Part shown: one piece after another, positions 26,997-36,072 of the stretch
How positions within the stretch are numbered: the stretch's first letter is position 1
Layout: every line of letters begins with the position of its first letter
Source: Streptomyces sp. NRRL WC-3742
GTDB lineage: Bacteria > Actinomycetota > Actinomycetes > Streptomycetales > Streptomycetaceae
Reading direction: 5' to 3'
Assembly (NCBI RefSeq): GCF_000720635.1
Contig: NZ_JOCF01000004.1
Span: 62,001 to 126,000, forward strand
DNA length: 64,000 bases
Notes under the pieces: model-generated
Seen by the model: the letters and a program-made list of their open reading frames with translations, nothing else
What the model was told of the DNA's origin: nothing
The model's database searches: none
Position numbers and translations under genes: made by a program

Positions 26997-27577
26997 TGCA
27001 GCCTCCTCCCCTCGTACAACCGCTGCCGCCCTTCCCCATGTGCCGGGCTCTCCCCGGCTCGGAGTACTACGGCGGCTCCGCCCCGCCCGTCCCGTTCGGC
27101 AGTCGGTGTGCCTATCCCGGCCCGCGAGCTGGCTGCCCGCCGACCGGGAGCCGCGAACGGGCGGTTCCCGTGTTCACTGTGGTTCGCTCGGCGAAGTAGG
27201 AGCCCGGCTGTGTCCCAGCGGCATCGCCATGAGTACGCCGCAGACCTTCCTCATGGCCTCCCGGGCGCCACGAATAAGACGCCCCAGGAGTTCCGGCCGC
27301 CCGAAGACGACCGTGCGCACCGCACCCGACCCATATCCACCAGATTTGAGTCGGTGACGAAGTTAGGACGTAACAACGCCGGTTCCTCTCGTACTCCTCT
27401 CCGCCACGCTTGCCGGACCCGCACCATCTGGCAGTACTGGCACGTCCCGGCGTTGTCAGGGCCGCTCCCGCCCTCCCCGGCACCACCCGGATCAGGCTGC
27501 CCTCAGCTTCACCGCCCTGCTGCGACAGGGTCGGTGGCGAAGGTCTCTCACCTCCACTCGAACCAACAACGCTTCAC

Positions 27578-27606
27578 GGCGCAAATTCGTCATCCGTCAC
27601 CCGTCA
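27578..27606 (-). repeat. Heptad array A5 (interrupted by intron)
   Basis: From the TGA stop of the histidine kinase (27606) three units (TGACGGG, TGACGGA, TGACGAA) follow in perfect phase and then run into the intron 5' end. On the other intron side, at 25393-25418, a TAACAGC-like remnant is seen on the minus strand. Confidence 0.78.
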
Positions 27607-29694
27607 CCTGTTCGCCGTGCGCGGCAGCACCGCCAGCACCCGGGTGCCCGCGTCCTTCGGCAGCGGCTCGACGGTGCAGCGGCCGCCGATCTCCGCCGCC
27701 CGGTCCGCCATCGACCGCAGTCCCACCCCGTCCCCCGGCGGCACCTCGGCCGACTCGTGGAACCCCACCCCGTCGTCCTGCACGGTCAGCGTCAGCGCGC
27801 CCTCGTCCACCCGCAGCGTCACCAGCACCGTCCGGGCCCGGGCGTGGCGCAGCACGTTGTTGAGCGCCTCCGCCGTGATCCGGTACGCCGCGACCTCCAC
27901 GGCCGCCGGGAGCTGGGGCAGCGGATCCGGGGACACCTGCGCCGTCACCGTCAGCCCCGCCCCGCTGAAGGTGTCCGCCAGCCGCCCGACCGCCCGCGCC
28001 AGCCCCAGCTCGCCCAGCGGTGCGGGCCCGAGCCGGTCGGTGATCCGGCGAACCTCCCGGATCGCCATCCCCAGCCCCTCGGAGACCGTGCGCAGCGGGC
28101 CCGCGAGATCCTCCTCCGCCCCCGAGGCGGCGTTGTCCACCCGCAGCCGCAGCCCGGCCAGTGCGGGACCCAGCCCGTCGTGGATGTCCCGCCGCAGCCA
28201 CCGCCGCTCCTCCTCCCGGGCGGCGACGATCTGCTCCCGGCTGGCCAGCAGGTCCTCCTGGAGCTGGAGGGAGGCGACGGCGGGGGACGCCTGGTCGGCC
28301 AGCGAGCGCAGGATGTCGATGTCGCTCGCCGACAGCCGCTCCTCCCCGGCCCGCAGCCCGATGGTCAGCTCCCCGATCGCCAGCCCGTTGTGCACGAGCG
28401 CGAACCCCTCGCTGCGCCCGTCCAGCCGCCCGGCGGTGGCCAGGGTGCGCCGCCCGGCCCGGGTGGTGACGGCCAGGGTGACGCCGGGCAGCTTCAGCTC
28501 CTCGGCGACCGTCGCGCACAGCGCCTCCGGCAGCTGCTCCGGGTCGACGACCTGGCGCACCCGTTCCGCGAGCGTGCGCAGCACCTGGTAGGGCTGCGCG
28601 CGTTCGCCGTAGTACAGCCGGTCCACCACGGCCATGGCCCGCCGCGCCGCCCTGGGCAGGGCCGCGCCCAGCACGTACACCAGGGCGATCAGCAGCAGGG
28701 CGGCCCCGCCCCGCCCGGGCAGCAGCCAGTCGGAGAGCACCGCCGCGGCCACCACGAACAGCGCGGTGACGCCGGTGCCCAGCTGCAGCCCGATGAGGAC
28801 GTTGCGCGCGGCCCGGTCCAGCTGCCAGCCCCGGTCCCGCACGACCAGGAAGCCGACCGCGACCGCCCAGACGAGGCCCGCCGCGGCGAACAGCGAGTAG
28901 CTCAGCCAGTAGTGCTCGGAGCGGGTGCGCTCGTACATGTCCTGCAGCCCGACCCAGAGCAGGTACGCCCCGAGCATCGCCGCGACCCGCAGCCGGTGGC
29001 GGCGCAGCCCCGCCCCGCCGCGGTCGCGCTCCTGTGCGGCGGGCCGCAGCAGGCGCGAGAGCAGGACCAGCGCGACGAACCCGATCACGCACTCGCCGAT
29101 CAGCATGTCGTGGCCGCCCAGGCGGTCGACGAGGTCGACGGCGAGGTGTCCGAGCGGGTTGGACGAGAGCGGGTTGGGCCGCCCGTACGCCGTCCGGTCG
29201 GGGAGCTGCGCCGCCACCTCGGGCGTCACCCACAGGGCGACGGCGGCGATGAACCACCACCAGCGCCGGCTGGTCAGCCGTCCGCCGGGCAGCCACAGCG
29301 GAAGGGAGTACAGGAGGGTGGCGTTGACGCAGGTGCACACCACGTCGAGGACCAGGGTGGCGCCGACGATGCCCGGGTCGGTGATCTCGACCCAGACCGG
29401 GGCCGCCGCCGCGCTCGGCAGGATGGCGGTGAGCGCGTAGACGAGCATCACCCAGCCGAGCGGGCTGCCCGGGCGGTGGGCGTGCAGCAGCATGCCGGCG
29501 GCGGCGGTCGGCAGGGTGTAGACGAGGATGGCGAGTTGGTCGCGGGGGTGCGAGACGCCCGGTTCTCCCAGGTGGACGAGCACGTAGCAGATCCACAGCG
29601 TCGCGGCGGCGAAGCACACCGCCGTCACGGCGGCGGCGGCGAACAGCTGCCGCTCGCCCCGGGTGCGGCGCGGGGGAGGGGTCACCGTGGTCAT
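27604..29694 (-). CDS. Membrane sensor histidine kinase, NarL/DesK type
   Basis: 696 residues. The N-terminal ~400 residues hold about ten predicted membrane helices, followed by a GAF-like region, a dimerisation helix pair with phospho-acceptor His in RWLRRDIHDGLGPAL, and a HATPase domain (EALNNVLRHARA, VQDDGVGF, GVGLRSMADRA). It should phosphorylate the divergent response regulator. ATG at 29694 has GAGG eight bases upstream, preferred over 29766. The signal is unknown. Its stop codon starts heptad array A5. Confidence 0.92.
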   Translation of the reverse strand: MTTVTPPPRRTRGERQLFAAAAVTAVCFAAATLWICYVLVHLGEPGVSHPRDQLAILVYTLPTAAAGMLLHAHRPGSPLGWVMLVYALTAILPSAAAAPVWVEITDPGIVGATLVLDVVCTCVNATLLYSLPLWLPGGRLTSRRWWWFIAAVALWVTPEVAAQLPDRTAYGRPNPLSSNPLGHLAVDLVDRLGGHDMLIGECVIGFVALVLLSRLLRPAAQERDRGGAGLRRHRLRVAAMLGAYLLWVGLQDMYERTRSEHYWLSYSLFAAAGLVWAVAVGFLVVRDRGWQLDRAARNVLIGLQLGTGVTALFVVAAAVLSDWLLPGRGGAALLLIALVYVLGAALPRAARRAMAVVDRLYYGERAQPYQVLRTLAERVRQVVDPEQLPEALCATVAEELKLPGVTLAVTTRAGRRTLATAGRLDGRSEGFALVHNGLAIGELTIGLRAGEERLSASDIDILRSLADQASPAVASLQLQEDLLASREQIVAAREEERRWLRRDIHDGLGPALAGLRLRVDNAASGAEEDLAGPLRTVSEGLGMAIREVRRITDRLGPAPLGELGLARAVGRLADTFSGAGLTVTAQVSPDPLPQLPAAVEVAAYRITAEALNNVLRHARARTVLVTLRVDEGALTLTVQDDGVGFHESAEVPPGDGVGLRSMADRAAEIGGRCTVEPLPKDAGTRVLAVLPRTANR

Positions 29695-29946
29695 CGCACC
29701 ACCTCGTTCCGGACGCGGCGTTGTCACCGGCCGCGAGCTGACGGGCCGGTGTCTCGTCCCCGGCATTACCTTCCAGTCTCGTCGGCCGGGTGTCCCGGTT
29801 GCGTGAGGCAGTGGTCACGCATGTCGTGCGGGACCCCGGCCCCGGGACCCCGAGCCCCGGAACCCGCACCCTGGATCCCGTACCCGGGACCTCGCACCAG
29901 GACCCCCGCCGTGCGGACGACCCCCGGGCACGCCACGGAGAGTCAC

Positions 29947-30678
29947 ATGATGTGCGCTGTTAGTGTCGGCCGGGTGGATGAACAGCAAGCGACAACCCCC
30001 TCGGACCAGCCGGAAGCGACCCCGCCCGTCCGGGTACTGATCGTCGACGACCACCCGCTCTTCCGGGAGGGCCTCAAGGCGGCCCTGGAGAGCGCCGAGG
30101 GCGTCCGGGTGGTCGCCGAGGCCGAGCGGGTCGCCGACGTGCCCGGGGCCGTGGCCCGCAGCCGCCCCAACGTGGTGATCATGGACCTCTCGCTCCCGGA
30201 CGGCTCCGGGCTGGAGGCCGTGCGCCGCCTCTGCACGCAGGAGCAGGCGCCGCCGGTGCTGATGCTCACCATGTCGGACGACGACGGCAACCTGCTCGCC
30301 GCCCTCCAGGCCGGGGCGCGTGGCTACCTGGTCAAGGGCGCCGGCCGGGAGGAGGTGCTGCACGCCGTACGGACGGTCGCGGCTGGCGGCGCCGTCTTCG
30401 GCGGCGAGGTGGCGGGCCGGATCACCGCGCTGCTCGCCGGGGCGAAGATGCGCGAGGCCGGGCAGCTGTTCCCCGAGCTGACCGCCCGCGAGGCGGAGGT
30501 GCTGGACCTGGTCGCCCGCGGTCACGACAACCGGCGCATCGCCCGGGAGCTGGTGGTCGCCGAGAAGACGGTGCGCAACCACGTCACCCACATCTTCGAG
30601 AAGCTGCACGTCGCCACCCGAGCCGAGGCCGTCGCCCGGGCCCGCGACATGGGCCTCGGGGACTCCGCGACCCCCTGA
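29947..30678 (+). CDS. LuxR-family response regulator
   Basis: 243 residues. The receiver domain (~29-145) has VDDHPLFREG, phospho-Asp in NVVIMDLSLPDG and Lys in GYLVKGAG. The output domain is an HTH of LuxR type (LTAREAEVLDLVARGHDNRRIA, here in two segments of that run). It pairs with the divergent histidine kinase. GGAGAG lies six bases before the ATG at 29947; a second ATG at 29950 is as good. The stop TGA starts array A6. Confidence 0.93.
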   Translation: MMCAVSVGRVDEQQATTPSDQPEATPPVRVLIVDDHPLFREGLKAALESAEGVRVVAEAERVADVPGAVARSRPNVVIMDLSLPDGSGLEAVRRLCTQEQAPPVLMLTMSDDDGNLLAALQAGARGYLVKGAGREEVLHAVRTVAAGGAVFGGEVAGRITALLAGAKMREAGQLFPELTAREAEVLDLVARGHDNRRIARELVVAEKTVRNHVTHIFEKLHVATRAEAVARARDMGLGDSATP

Positions 30679-30810
30679 CAGATGACAGAACACGTCAGCT
30701 GAAACCTGTCGGCTGAACTACGTCAGCTGAAACCTGTCACCTGAAACCTGTCACCTGAAGCCCGCCAGGTGAAGCCCGCCAGGCGAAACCCGCCAGGTGA
30801 AGGCCGACGG
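30676..30810. repeat. Heptad array A6, 14-bp higher-order variant
   Basis: Starts on the response-regulator TGA (30676) with TGACAGA units, then becomes a regular alternation of two heptads (TGAAACC and TGTCACC), giving a 14-bp period. It runs at least 19 units in phase, to about 30810. No long perfect hairpin is visible. It ends about 55 bp before the acyl-CoA dehydrogenase stop (30865). Confidence 0.85.
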
Positions 30811-30864
30811 GTGGGACCGGGGGTGCCGGTCCGCCGACCGGCACCCCCGGAGGTACGCCGAGCC

Positions 30865-32565
30865 CTACGGCCGCATCTCGTACGCGCCCGACAGCGCCTC
30901 GACCTTCGCCCACACCTTCGCGGACCGATCGGCGTCCGCGACCGGGCGGCGCACGTGCGCCAGCGCCCAGGCGGCCTGCTCCTCGGTGGTGGACGCCTTG
31001 CCGTGCAGCTCGGTGGCGTGCGCGGAGAAGTCGCGCACCAGCGCGTCGAAGATCTGGTCCAGCACGTCCGCGTCCAGACCCGTCAACTCGGCCTGCTCCA
31101 GCACCAGCTGGCCGTAGACGATCAGCGCGAACAGCTGGCCGATCTCCAGCAGGAAGTCCAGGTCGGCCTGCTGCTCCTCGCTCGGCGCGTGCTTGAGCAG
31201 CAGCGTGCAGAAGCCGTCCGCCTGCTCGCGGAAGCGGGCGACGTTGGGCAGGTGCGCGTGCCGGTAGTAGGCGATGCGCCAGTCGTGGAAGCGAATCGCG
31301 CCGAGGCCGCGGGCCGGGCCCTGCCGGAACAGGAACTCGTCGTCGGCGGCGTCCAGGCGGGTCGGCACCGAGGCGTAGTCGGCGGGCGCGAACAGGTAGT
31401 TGCCCATGAACTTGAGGATCAGCGCCAGGTTGACGTGGACGGTGCCCTCGAGCTTCGGCAGGCCCCGGATGTCCTTGGCGGCCTTGTCGAAGTAGGTGTC
31501 CGCCTCGAAGCCCTTGGCCGCGATGACGTCCCACATCAGGTCGATGACCTTCTCGCCCTCGGTGGTGACCTTCATCTTGGTCATCGGGTTGAACAGCAGG
31601 TAGCGGCGGTCCTCGGGGGAGGCGCTGCGGAAGTAGTCCACGGCCCGGGCGCTGAACAGCTTCATCGCGATCAGGCGGGCGTAGGCGTCCGTCAACTCCC
31701 GGCGCACGTGCGGGAACTCGGTGACGGGCTTGCCGTAGAGCACCCGGTTCCGGGCGTGGGTGACGGCCTCGTACATCGCGTGCTCGCAGATGCCGATCGA
31801 GGCGGTGCACAGGTTGAACTTGCCGACGTTGACGGTGTTCAGCGCGGCGTCGAAGGCGGCCCTGCCGGTGTGCAGCACGTCCTCGGCGCGCACCGGGTAG
31901 TCCTCCAGCCGGAACTCGCTGACGTACATCTGGGCGTTGACCACGTTCTTGACCAGGTGGTACGCCTCGTGGCGGCTGTCGGCGGCGAAGAAGACGTAGC
32001 CCTCGGGGCCCTCGACGTCGGAGCGGCGGCCGAACACCGAGACCAGTCCGGCCACGTTGCCGTTGCCGATGTAGTACTTGGAGCCGGAGGCGGTGAAGCC
32101 GCCCTCGCCGTCCGGGGTGAGGATCATGTCGGTGGAGTAGATGTCCGCGCCGTGGGTGCGCTCGGACAGGCCGAAGGCCATCACGTGGCCCTCGCGCAGG
32201 AGTTCGGCGGCGCGGGCGCGCAGCGCCTCGTTCTCGCTCTGCCACACCGGGCCCAGGCCCAGGATGGTGACCTGCCAGGTGTACCAGTAGCCGAGGCCGT
32301 AGAAGCCGAGGATCTCGTTGAGCTCGGCGATGCGGGCGGTGTCCCAGCGCTTGTCGGCGTCGGCCGAGGAGGGGGTCAGGAACTCGGCGAACAGGCCCTC
32401 GCGCGCGGCGAACTCGAGGAAGTCGGCGTACCAGGCGCGGTCGATGTAGGTGTCGAGGAGCGCCTTCTTGCCGCGGGTCTCGAACCAGTCGACGGTCGCG
32501 CGCAGCAGCCGGCGGGTCGGCTCGTCGAACTGCGCGGGGTCGTAGGTGCGCGGGTTGAAGAGCAT
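30865..32565 (-). CDS. Acyl-CoA dehydrogenase family protein
   Basis: 566 residues, longer than a typical 390-residue acyl-CoA dehydrogenase. The FAD-binding core includes MAFGLSERTHGADI and GSKYYIGNGNVAGLVSVFG, followed by a C-terminal helical domain. It should oxidise an acyl-CoA thioester with transfer of electrons to ETF. A PadR-type repressor gene starts just upstream on the same strand, so it is probably the regulated enzyme. GGGAG precedes the ATG. Confidence 0.88.
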   Translation of the reverse strand: MLFNPRTYDPAQFDEPTRRLLRATVDWFETRGKKALLDTYIDRAWYADFLEFAAREGLFAEFLTPSSADADKRWDTARIAELNEILGFYGLGYWYTWQVTILGLGPVWQSENEALRARAAELLREGHVMAFGLSERTHGADIYSTDMILTPDGEGGFTASGSKYYIGNGNVAGLVSVFGRRSDVEGPEGYVFFAADSRHEAYHLVKNVVNAQMYVSEFRLEDYPVRAEDVLHTGRAAFDAALNTVNVGKFNLCTASIGICEHAMYEAVTHARNRVLYGKPVTEFPHVRRELTDAYARLIAMKLFSARAVDYFRSASPEDRRYLLFNPMTKMKVTTEGEKVIDLMWDVIAAKGFEADTYFDKAAKDIRGLPKLEGTVHVNLALILKFMGNYLFAPADYASVPTRLDAADDEFLFRQGPARGLGAIRFHDWRIAYYRHAHLPNVARFREQADGFCTLLLKHAPSEEQQADLDFLLEIGQLFALIVYGQLVLEQAELTGLDADVLDQIFDALVRDFSAHATELHGKASTTEEQAAWALAHVRRPVADADRSAKVWAKVEALSGAYEMRP

Positions 32566-32650
32566 CGCAGGGCTCCCGTCAGGCGTGGGTGGGGGTGGTG
32601 GGTAGGGCGGTGGGTCGGGTGGTGCGGCAGGCGGTGGGCCGGGGTTCGGC

Positions 32651-33202
32651 TCAGCGCCGGGTGAGGCGGTGCAGCGTGGTGAGGACGTCGTCGAGCCAGG
32701 CGATGGTCATCCGCTCGTACTCGATGCCGCCGCGCAGCACCACGTGCTGCAGCTCCCGGCGGGGGTCGGGTCCGGCGGAGGGGGCCTCGGGGAAGTCGCG
32801 CTGCTCGCCGTGCAGGTAGCGGGCGAGCAGGGCGGCGTGGGCCTCCCGGTGCCGTTCGACCTCGGAGATCAGCGCGGCCGGGTCGTCGAAGGCGGCGGCG
32901 CGGATCTTGACCGCGAGCTCGTGCCGGACGGTCTCCGGTTCGACGGGCTCGCGCAGCCAGTCGGCCAGGGAGGCCCGCCCGTCCGAGGACGCCGCGTACA
33001 CCTTCTTGTCCGGCCGTCCGTCCTGGGCGACCTCCTCGGAGACGACCAGTCCGTCGGTCTCCATCCGCCGCAGCACCCGGTAGATCTGCTGGTGGGTGGC
33101 GGTCCAGAAGCGCCCGATGGAGCGGTCGAACCTCCGGGCCAGCTCGTAGCCGGAGCCGGGTTGCTCCAGTAGCGAGACGAGGATCGCGTGCTCCAGTGCC
33201 AT
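32651..33202 (-). CDS. PadR-family transcriptional regulator
   Basis: 183 residues. A winged helix lies at ~1-75 (MALEHAILVSLLEQPGSGYE, RRMETDGLVVSEEV), followed by a helical C-terminal dimer domain. I chose ATG at 33202; a longer reading to 33223 begins inside a perfect operator palindrome and is unlikely. It should repress itself and the acyl-CoA dehydrogenase gene 85 bp downstream. Confidence 0.9.
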   Translation of the reverse strand: MALEHAILVSLLEQPGSGYELARRFDRSIGRFWTATHQQIYRVLRRMETDGLVVSEEVAQDGRPDKKVYAASSDGRASLADWLREPVEPETVRHELAVKIRAAAFDDPAALISEVERHREAHAALLARYLHGEQRDFPEAPSAGPDPRRELQHVVLRGGIEYERMTIAWLDDVLTTLHRLTRR

Positions 33203-33216
33203 GCCCCGCATCCTGC

Positions 33217-33234
33217 TATGCAACGAGTTGCATA
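33217..33234. promoter_or_regulatory. PadR operator
   Basis: TATGCAACGAGTTGCATA: two perfect 8-bp arms around a 2-bp centre, 15 bp before the padR-like ATG. ATGCAAC-type palindromes are known PadR sites. Confidence 0.85.
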
Positions 33235-33389
33235 GGCAATGGCGGCGCGCGGCGGTGAGACGCAGGTCACCGGCGTGACCGGATGGTTATCGGTCATTCG
33301 GGACGATCGGGTGCAAAACCATCGAGAAGCGCCAGAATGGGGTAGGGCGCATGCGCCTTCACCCATCCGGACCACAGGAGGTGGTATCG

Positions 33390-33860
33390 GTGGCAACCCA
33401 TATCCCGACGGGCATGGAGCACCATCCGGACATCGTCGAACTCCGCGAACACTACGAGCGGGTCACCTCGACCCCCCGCGCCCAGGGCATCGAAGCCCTG
33501 GCCGTACTGGCCGGCCTCTTCCTCGCGGCATCGCCGTGGATCGTCGGCTCCACCGCTTTCAGCACCCTGACCGTGACCTGCCTGATCGTGGGTCTGGCCT
33601 ACACGGCGCTGATGGCCGGATACGGATCGGCCTACGAACGCACCCACGCGAGGGCCTGGGCGGCCGCCGCGCTCGGCGTCTGGACGATCATCTCCCCCTG
33701 GGTCGTCTCCGGCTCCGTCGCGCACGGCAAGAACATCGTCACCTGCCTCATCGCCGGTGCCGTCATGTTCCTGCTCGGCCTCGCGGCGCTGTCCATGGCG
33801 ACCATGACGTCGAACGGAGCCTCGATGCGGCGCGGCCGTGCCGGCCGAGCCAGGGGTTGA
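33390..33860 (+). CDS. SPW-repeat membrane protein
   Basis: 156 residues. It contains the two signature repeats ASPWIVG and ISPWVVSG, each inside a helix hairpin, giving four predicted membrane helices, with a short cytoplasmic tail. The family is common in actinobacteria and has no firm function. A GTG start at 33390 follows AGGAGGT at the right spacing, which decides the start against the longer 33351. Confidence 0.88.
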   Translation: MATHIPTGMEHHPDIVELREHYERVTSTPRAQGIEALAVLAGLFLAASPWIVGSTAFSTLTVTCLIVGLAYTALMAGYGSAYERTHARAWAAAALGVWTIISPWVVSGSVAHGKNIVTCLIAGAVMFLLGLAALSMATMTSNGASMRRGRAGRARG

Positions 33861-33980
33861 AACACCCCGCAGCCCGTGCCGGGGCGCGGAGGGCCTCACC
33901 GCCCACCGCGCCCCGGCGCACGTCCTCCGCCCGCCCGCCTGCCCGTCTGCCTGTCTGCCCGCCTGCCCGTCTGCTCGCCG

Positions 33981-35375
33981 CTACGGGCGGGTCATCCGCA
34001 GGACGTCCAGGGCTTCGTCCAGCTTCGCCTCCGTGAGCAGGCCCCGCTCGACGTAGCCGCGGTCCAGCACCACCTGACGGATGGTCCTGCGCTCGGCCAG
34101 CGCCTGCTTGGCGACCTTCGCGGCCTCCTCGTAGCCGATGTAGCGGTTCAGCGGGGTCACCACCGAGGGGGAGGACTCCGCGTACTCCCGGGCCCGCTCG
34201 ACGTTGGCGGTCACGCCGTCGATCGTCCGGTCCGCCAGCAGGCGGGCGGAGTTGGCGAGCAGGCGCACCGACTCCAGCACGTTGCGGGCCAGCACCGGCA
34301 GCATCACGTTCAGCTCGAAGTTCCCGCTCGCGCCCGCCAGCGTCACCGTCGCGTCGTTGCCCACCACCTGGGCCGCCACCATCAGCACCACCTCGGGCAG
34401 CACCGGGTTCACCTTGCCCGGCATGATCGACGAACCCGGCTGCAGGTCCGGCAGGTTGATCTCGCCCAGGCCCGTGCGCGGGCCCGAGCCCATCCACCGC
34501 AGGTCGTTGGCGATCTTCGTGAACCCGACCGCCACCGTGCGCAGTTGGCCGCTCAGCTCCACCAGCGCGTCCCGCGCGCCCTGCGCCTCGAAGTGGTCGC
34601 GCGCCTCGGTGAGCGGCAGGTCGGTGGTGCGGGCCACCTCGGCGATCACGGCCTCGGGGAATCCGGGCGGGGTGTTGATGCCCGTGCCCACCGCCGTTCC
34701 GCCCAGCGGCAGTTCGGCCACCCGGGGCAGCGTCGCCAGCAGCCGCTCGCGCCCGTGCCGCACCTGCGCCGCGTACCCGCCGAACTCCTGGCCCAGGGTG
34801 ACGGGCGTGGCGTCCATCAGGTGCGTGCGACCGGACTTGACCACCGTCGCGAACTCGGCCGCCTTGCGCTCCAGCGCCTCCGCGAGGTGCTCCAGCGCGG
34901 GGATCAGGTCGTGGGTGACGGCGGCGGTCGCCGCGATGTGGATCGAGGACGGGAAGACGTCGTTGGAGGACTGGCTGGCGTTCACGTGGTCGTTCGGGTG
35001 GACGGGCCGGCCGAGCCGCTCGGAGGCGAGCGTGGCGATCACCTCGTTGGCGTTCATGTTGGAGGAGGTGCCCGAACCGGTCTGGAAGACGTCCACCGGG
35101 AACTGGTCGTCCCAGCGCCCCTCGGCCACCTCCTCGGCCGCCGCCTCGATCGCCGCCGCCGTGGCCTCCTCCAGCACTCCCAGCCGCGCGTTCACCCGGG
35201 CGGCCGCCGCCTTGATCCGCGCCAGCGCCGCGATGTGCGCCCGCTCCAGCCGCTGCCCCGACACCGGGAAGTTCTCCACGGCCCGCTGCGTCTGCGCCTG
35301 CCACTTCGCGTCGGCAGGCACCCGGACCTCGCCCATCGAATCGTGCTCGACCCGGTACTCCCGCTCGCCACCCAT
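33981..35375 (-). CDS. fumC: Class II fumarate hydratase
   Basis: 464 residues. It has the superfamily signature [11 protein letters not shown], the active-site His in [11 protein letters not shown], and the N-terminal [13 protein letters not shown]. It hydrates fumarate to malate in the TCA cycle (EC 4.2.1.2). AGGAGG lies 11 bases before ATG 35375; GTG at 35378 has better spacing and is a possible start. Intact, cytoplasmic, no operon partner. Confidence 0.96.
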   Translation of the reverse strand: MGGEREYRVEHDSMGEVRVPADAKWQAQTQRAVENFPVSGQRLERAHIAALARIKAAAARVNARLGVLEEATAAAIEAAAEEVAEGRWDDQFPVDVFQTGSGTSSNMNANEVIATLASERLGRPVHPNDHVNASQSSNDVFPSSIHIAATAAVTHDLIPALEHLAEALERKAAEFATVVKSGRTHLMDATPVTLGQEFGGYAAQVRHGRERLLATLPRVAELPLGGTAVGTGINTPPGFPEAVIAEVARTTDLPLTEARDHFEAQGARDALVELSGQLRTVAVGFTKIANDLRWMGSGPRTGLGEINLPDLQPGSSIMPGKVNPVLPEVVLMVAAQVVGNDATVTLAGASGNFELNVMLPVLARNVLESVRLLANSARLLADRTIDGVTANVERAREYAESSPSVVTPLNRYIGYEEAAKVAKQALAERRTIRQVVLDRGYVERGLLTEAKLDEALDVLRMTRP

Positions 35376-35543
35376 CACGCCCTGCACCTCCTGTACGGGC
35401 CTCCCCGTGCGCGGGGACGGCTCCTGATCACCACAGCTCTACCCGGGCCCCGGGTATTTCCGCGAGTGGTGAGGGACCTCTTGGCCCGCCGCCGGTGCTG
35501 CCGGGCGGCGCGGCGGAGTCCCGGTGTGCGCGACGATGACCGT

Positions 35544-35876
35544 ATGACCGGTAATGACGCGGCCGCCGCCGCCCTCTCCCGCTACGAGACGATCGCCGAG
35601 GACCTCGCCCCGCTCGGCGCCCACCGCTCGCAGATGTTCGGCATGCCCTGCCTCAAGGACGTCAACGGCAAGGCGTTCGCCGGGCTGCACGGCGCCGAAC
35701 TCGTCTGCCGGCTGGGCCGGGACTCGGCGGAGCACGCCGAGGCCCTCGCCCTGGAGGGCGCCCACCTGTTCGACCCGGCGGGCGGGAGGCCCATGAAGGA
35801 CTGGGTGTGTGTGCCCGCCTCCTCCTCCGCCCGCTGGCGGCGTTATGCGGAGGCCGCGCTCGCCGCACCGCGCTGA
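35544..35876 (+). CDS. TfoX N-terminal domain protein
   Basis: 110 residues. The pattern RYETIAEDLAPLGAHRSQMFGMPCLKDVNGKAFAGLHG fits the TfoX/Sxy N-terminal domain seen in competence regulators, here alone (written as a reading note; key residues are the MFGMPCLK turn). C-terminal GRPMKDWVCVPA is the other conserved piece. In actinobacteria these single-domain versions have no established function. Intact and free-standing. Confidence 0.82.
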   Translation: MTGNDAAAAALSRYETIAEDLAPLGAHRSQMFGMPCLKDVNGKAFAGLHGAELVCRLGRDSAEHAEALALEGAHLFDPAGGRPMKDWVCVPASSSARWRRYAEAALAAPR

Positions 35877-36072
35877 GCCGTGCTGAAGCGCGCTGAACGG
35901 TTGCTGAGCCCTTCGGTGCGGCGCGTGTGCGGTGTTTCGCTCCATGATCACTCGATCGGGTGAGAAAGCGGAGCCGCGGCTTCAAACGGCCGTACGGCGC
36001 TTCGTACGCTCCTGACCGGGCCCGGCCAGATTCGGACCGGGCGATCGGGACCGAGGGACCAGGGGCGGACGA

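Larger units (their letters stand above)
25419..27577 (-). mobile_element. Group II intron with RT/maturase ORF
   Basis: About 2.16 kb on the minus strand. The ORF lies in the middle, with about 580 nt of structured RNA before it and a clear domain V after it. A GTGAAGC at 27577 is the best outer 5' end; GTGCGGG at 27425 is an alternative. The 3' end is placed at the CCTAC motif ending at 25419. Both ends are tentative, because EBS/IBS pairing was not worked out. Upstream exon sequence on the minus strand is a heptad array that starts at the histidine kinase stop codon, so the intron interrupts or abuts that array. Confidence 0.8.

Noticed and set aside
27380..27396. Fragment of a 23S rRNA gene
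   Set aside because: Only the loop motif of 12-17 nt matches; flanks are not rRNA.
27757..29946. Long N-terminal extension of the response regulator frame
   Set aside because: Runs antisense to the kinase gene; the receiver domain and a good ribosome-binding site place the start at 29947.
30769..32664. 631-residue plus-strand frame
   Set aside because: Antisense to the acyl-CoA dehydrogenase; no recognisable domain.
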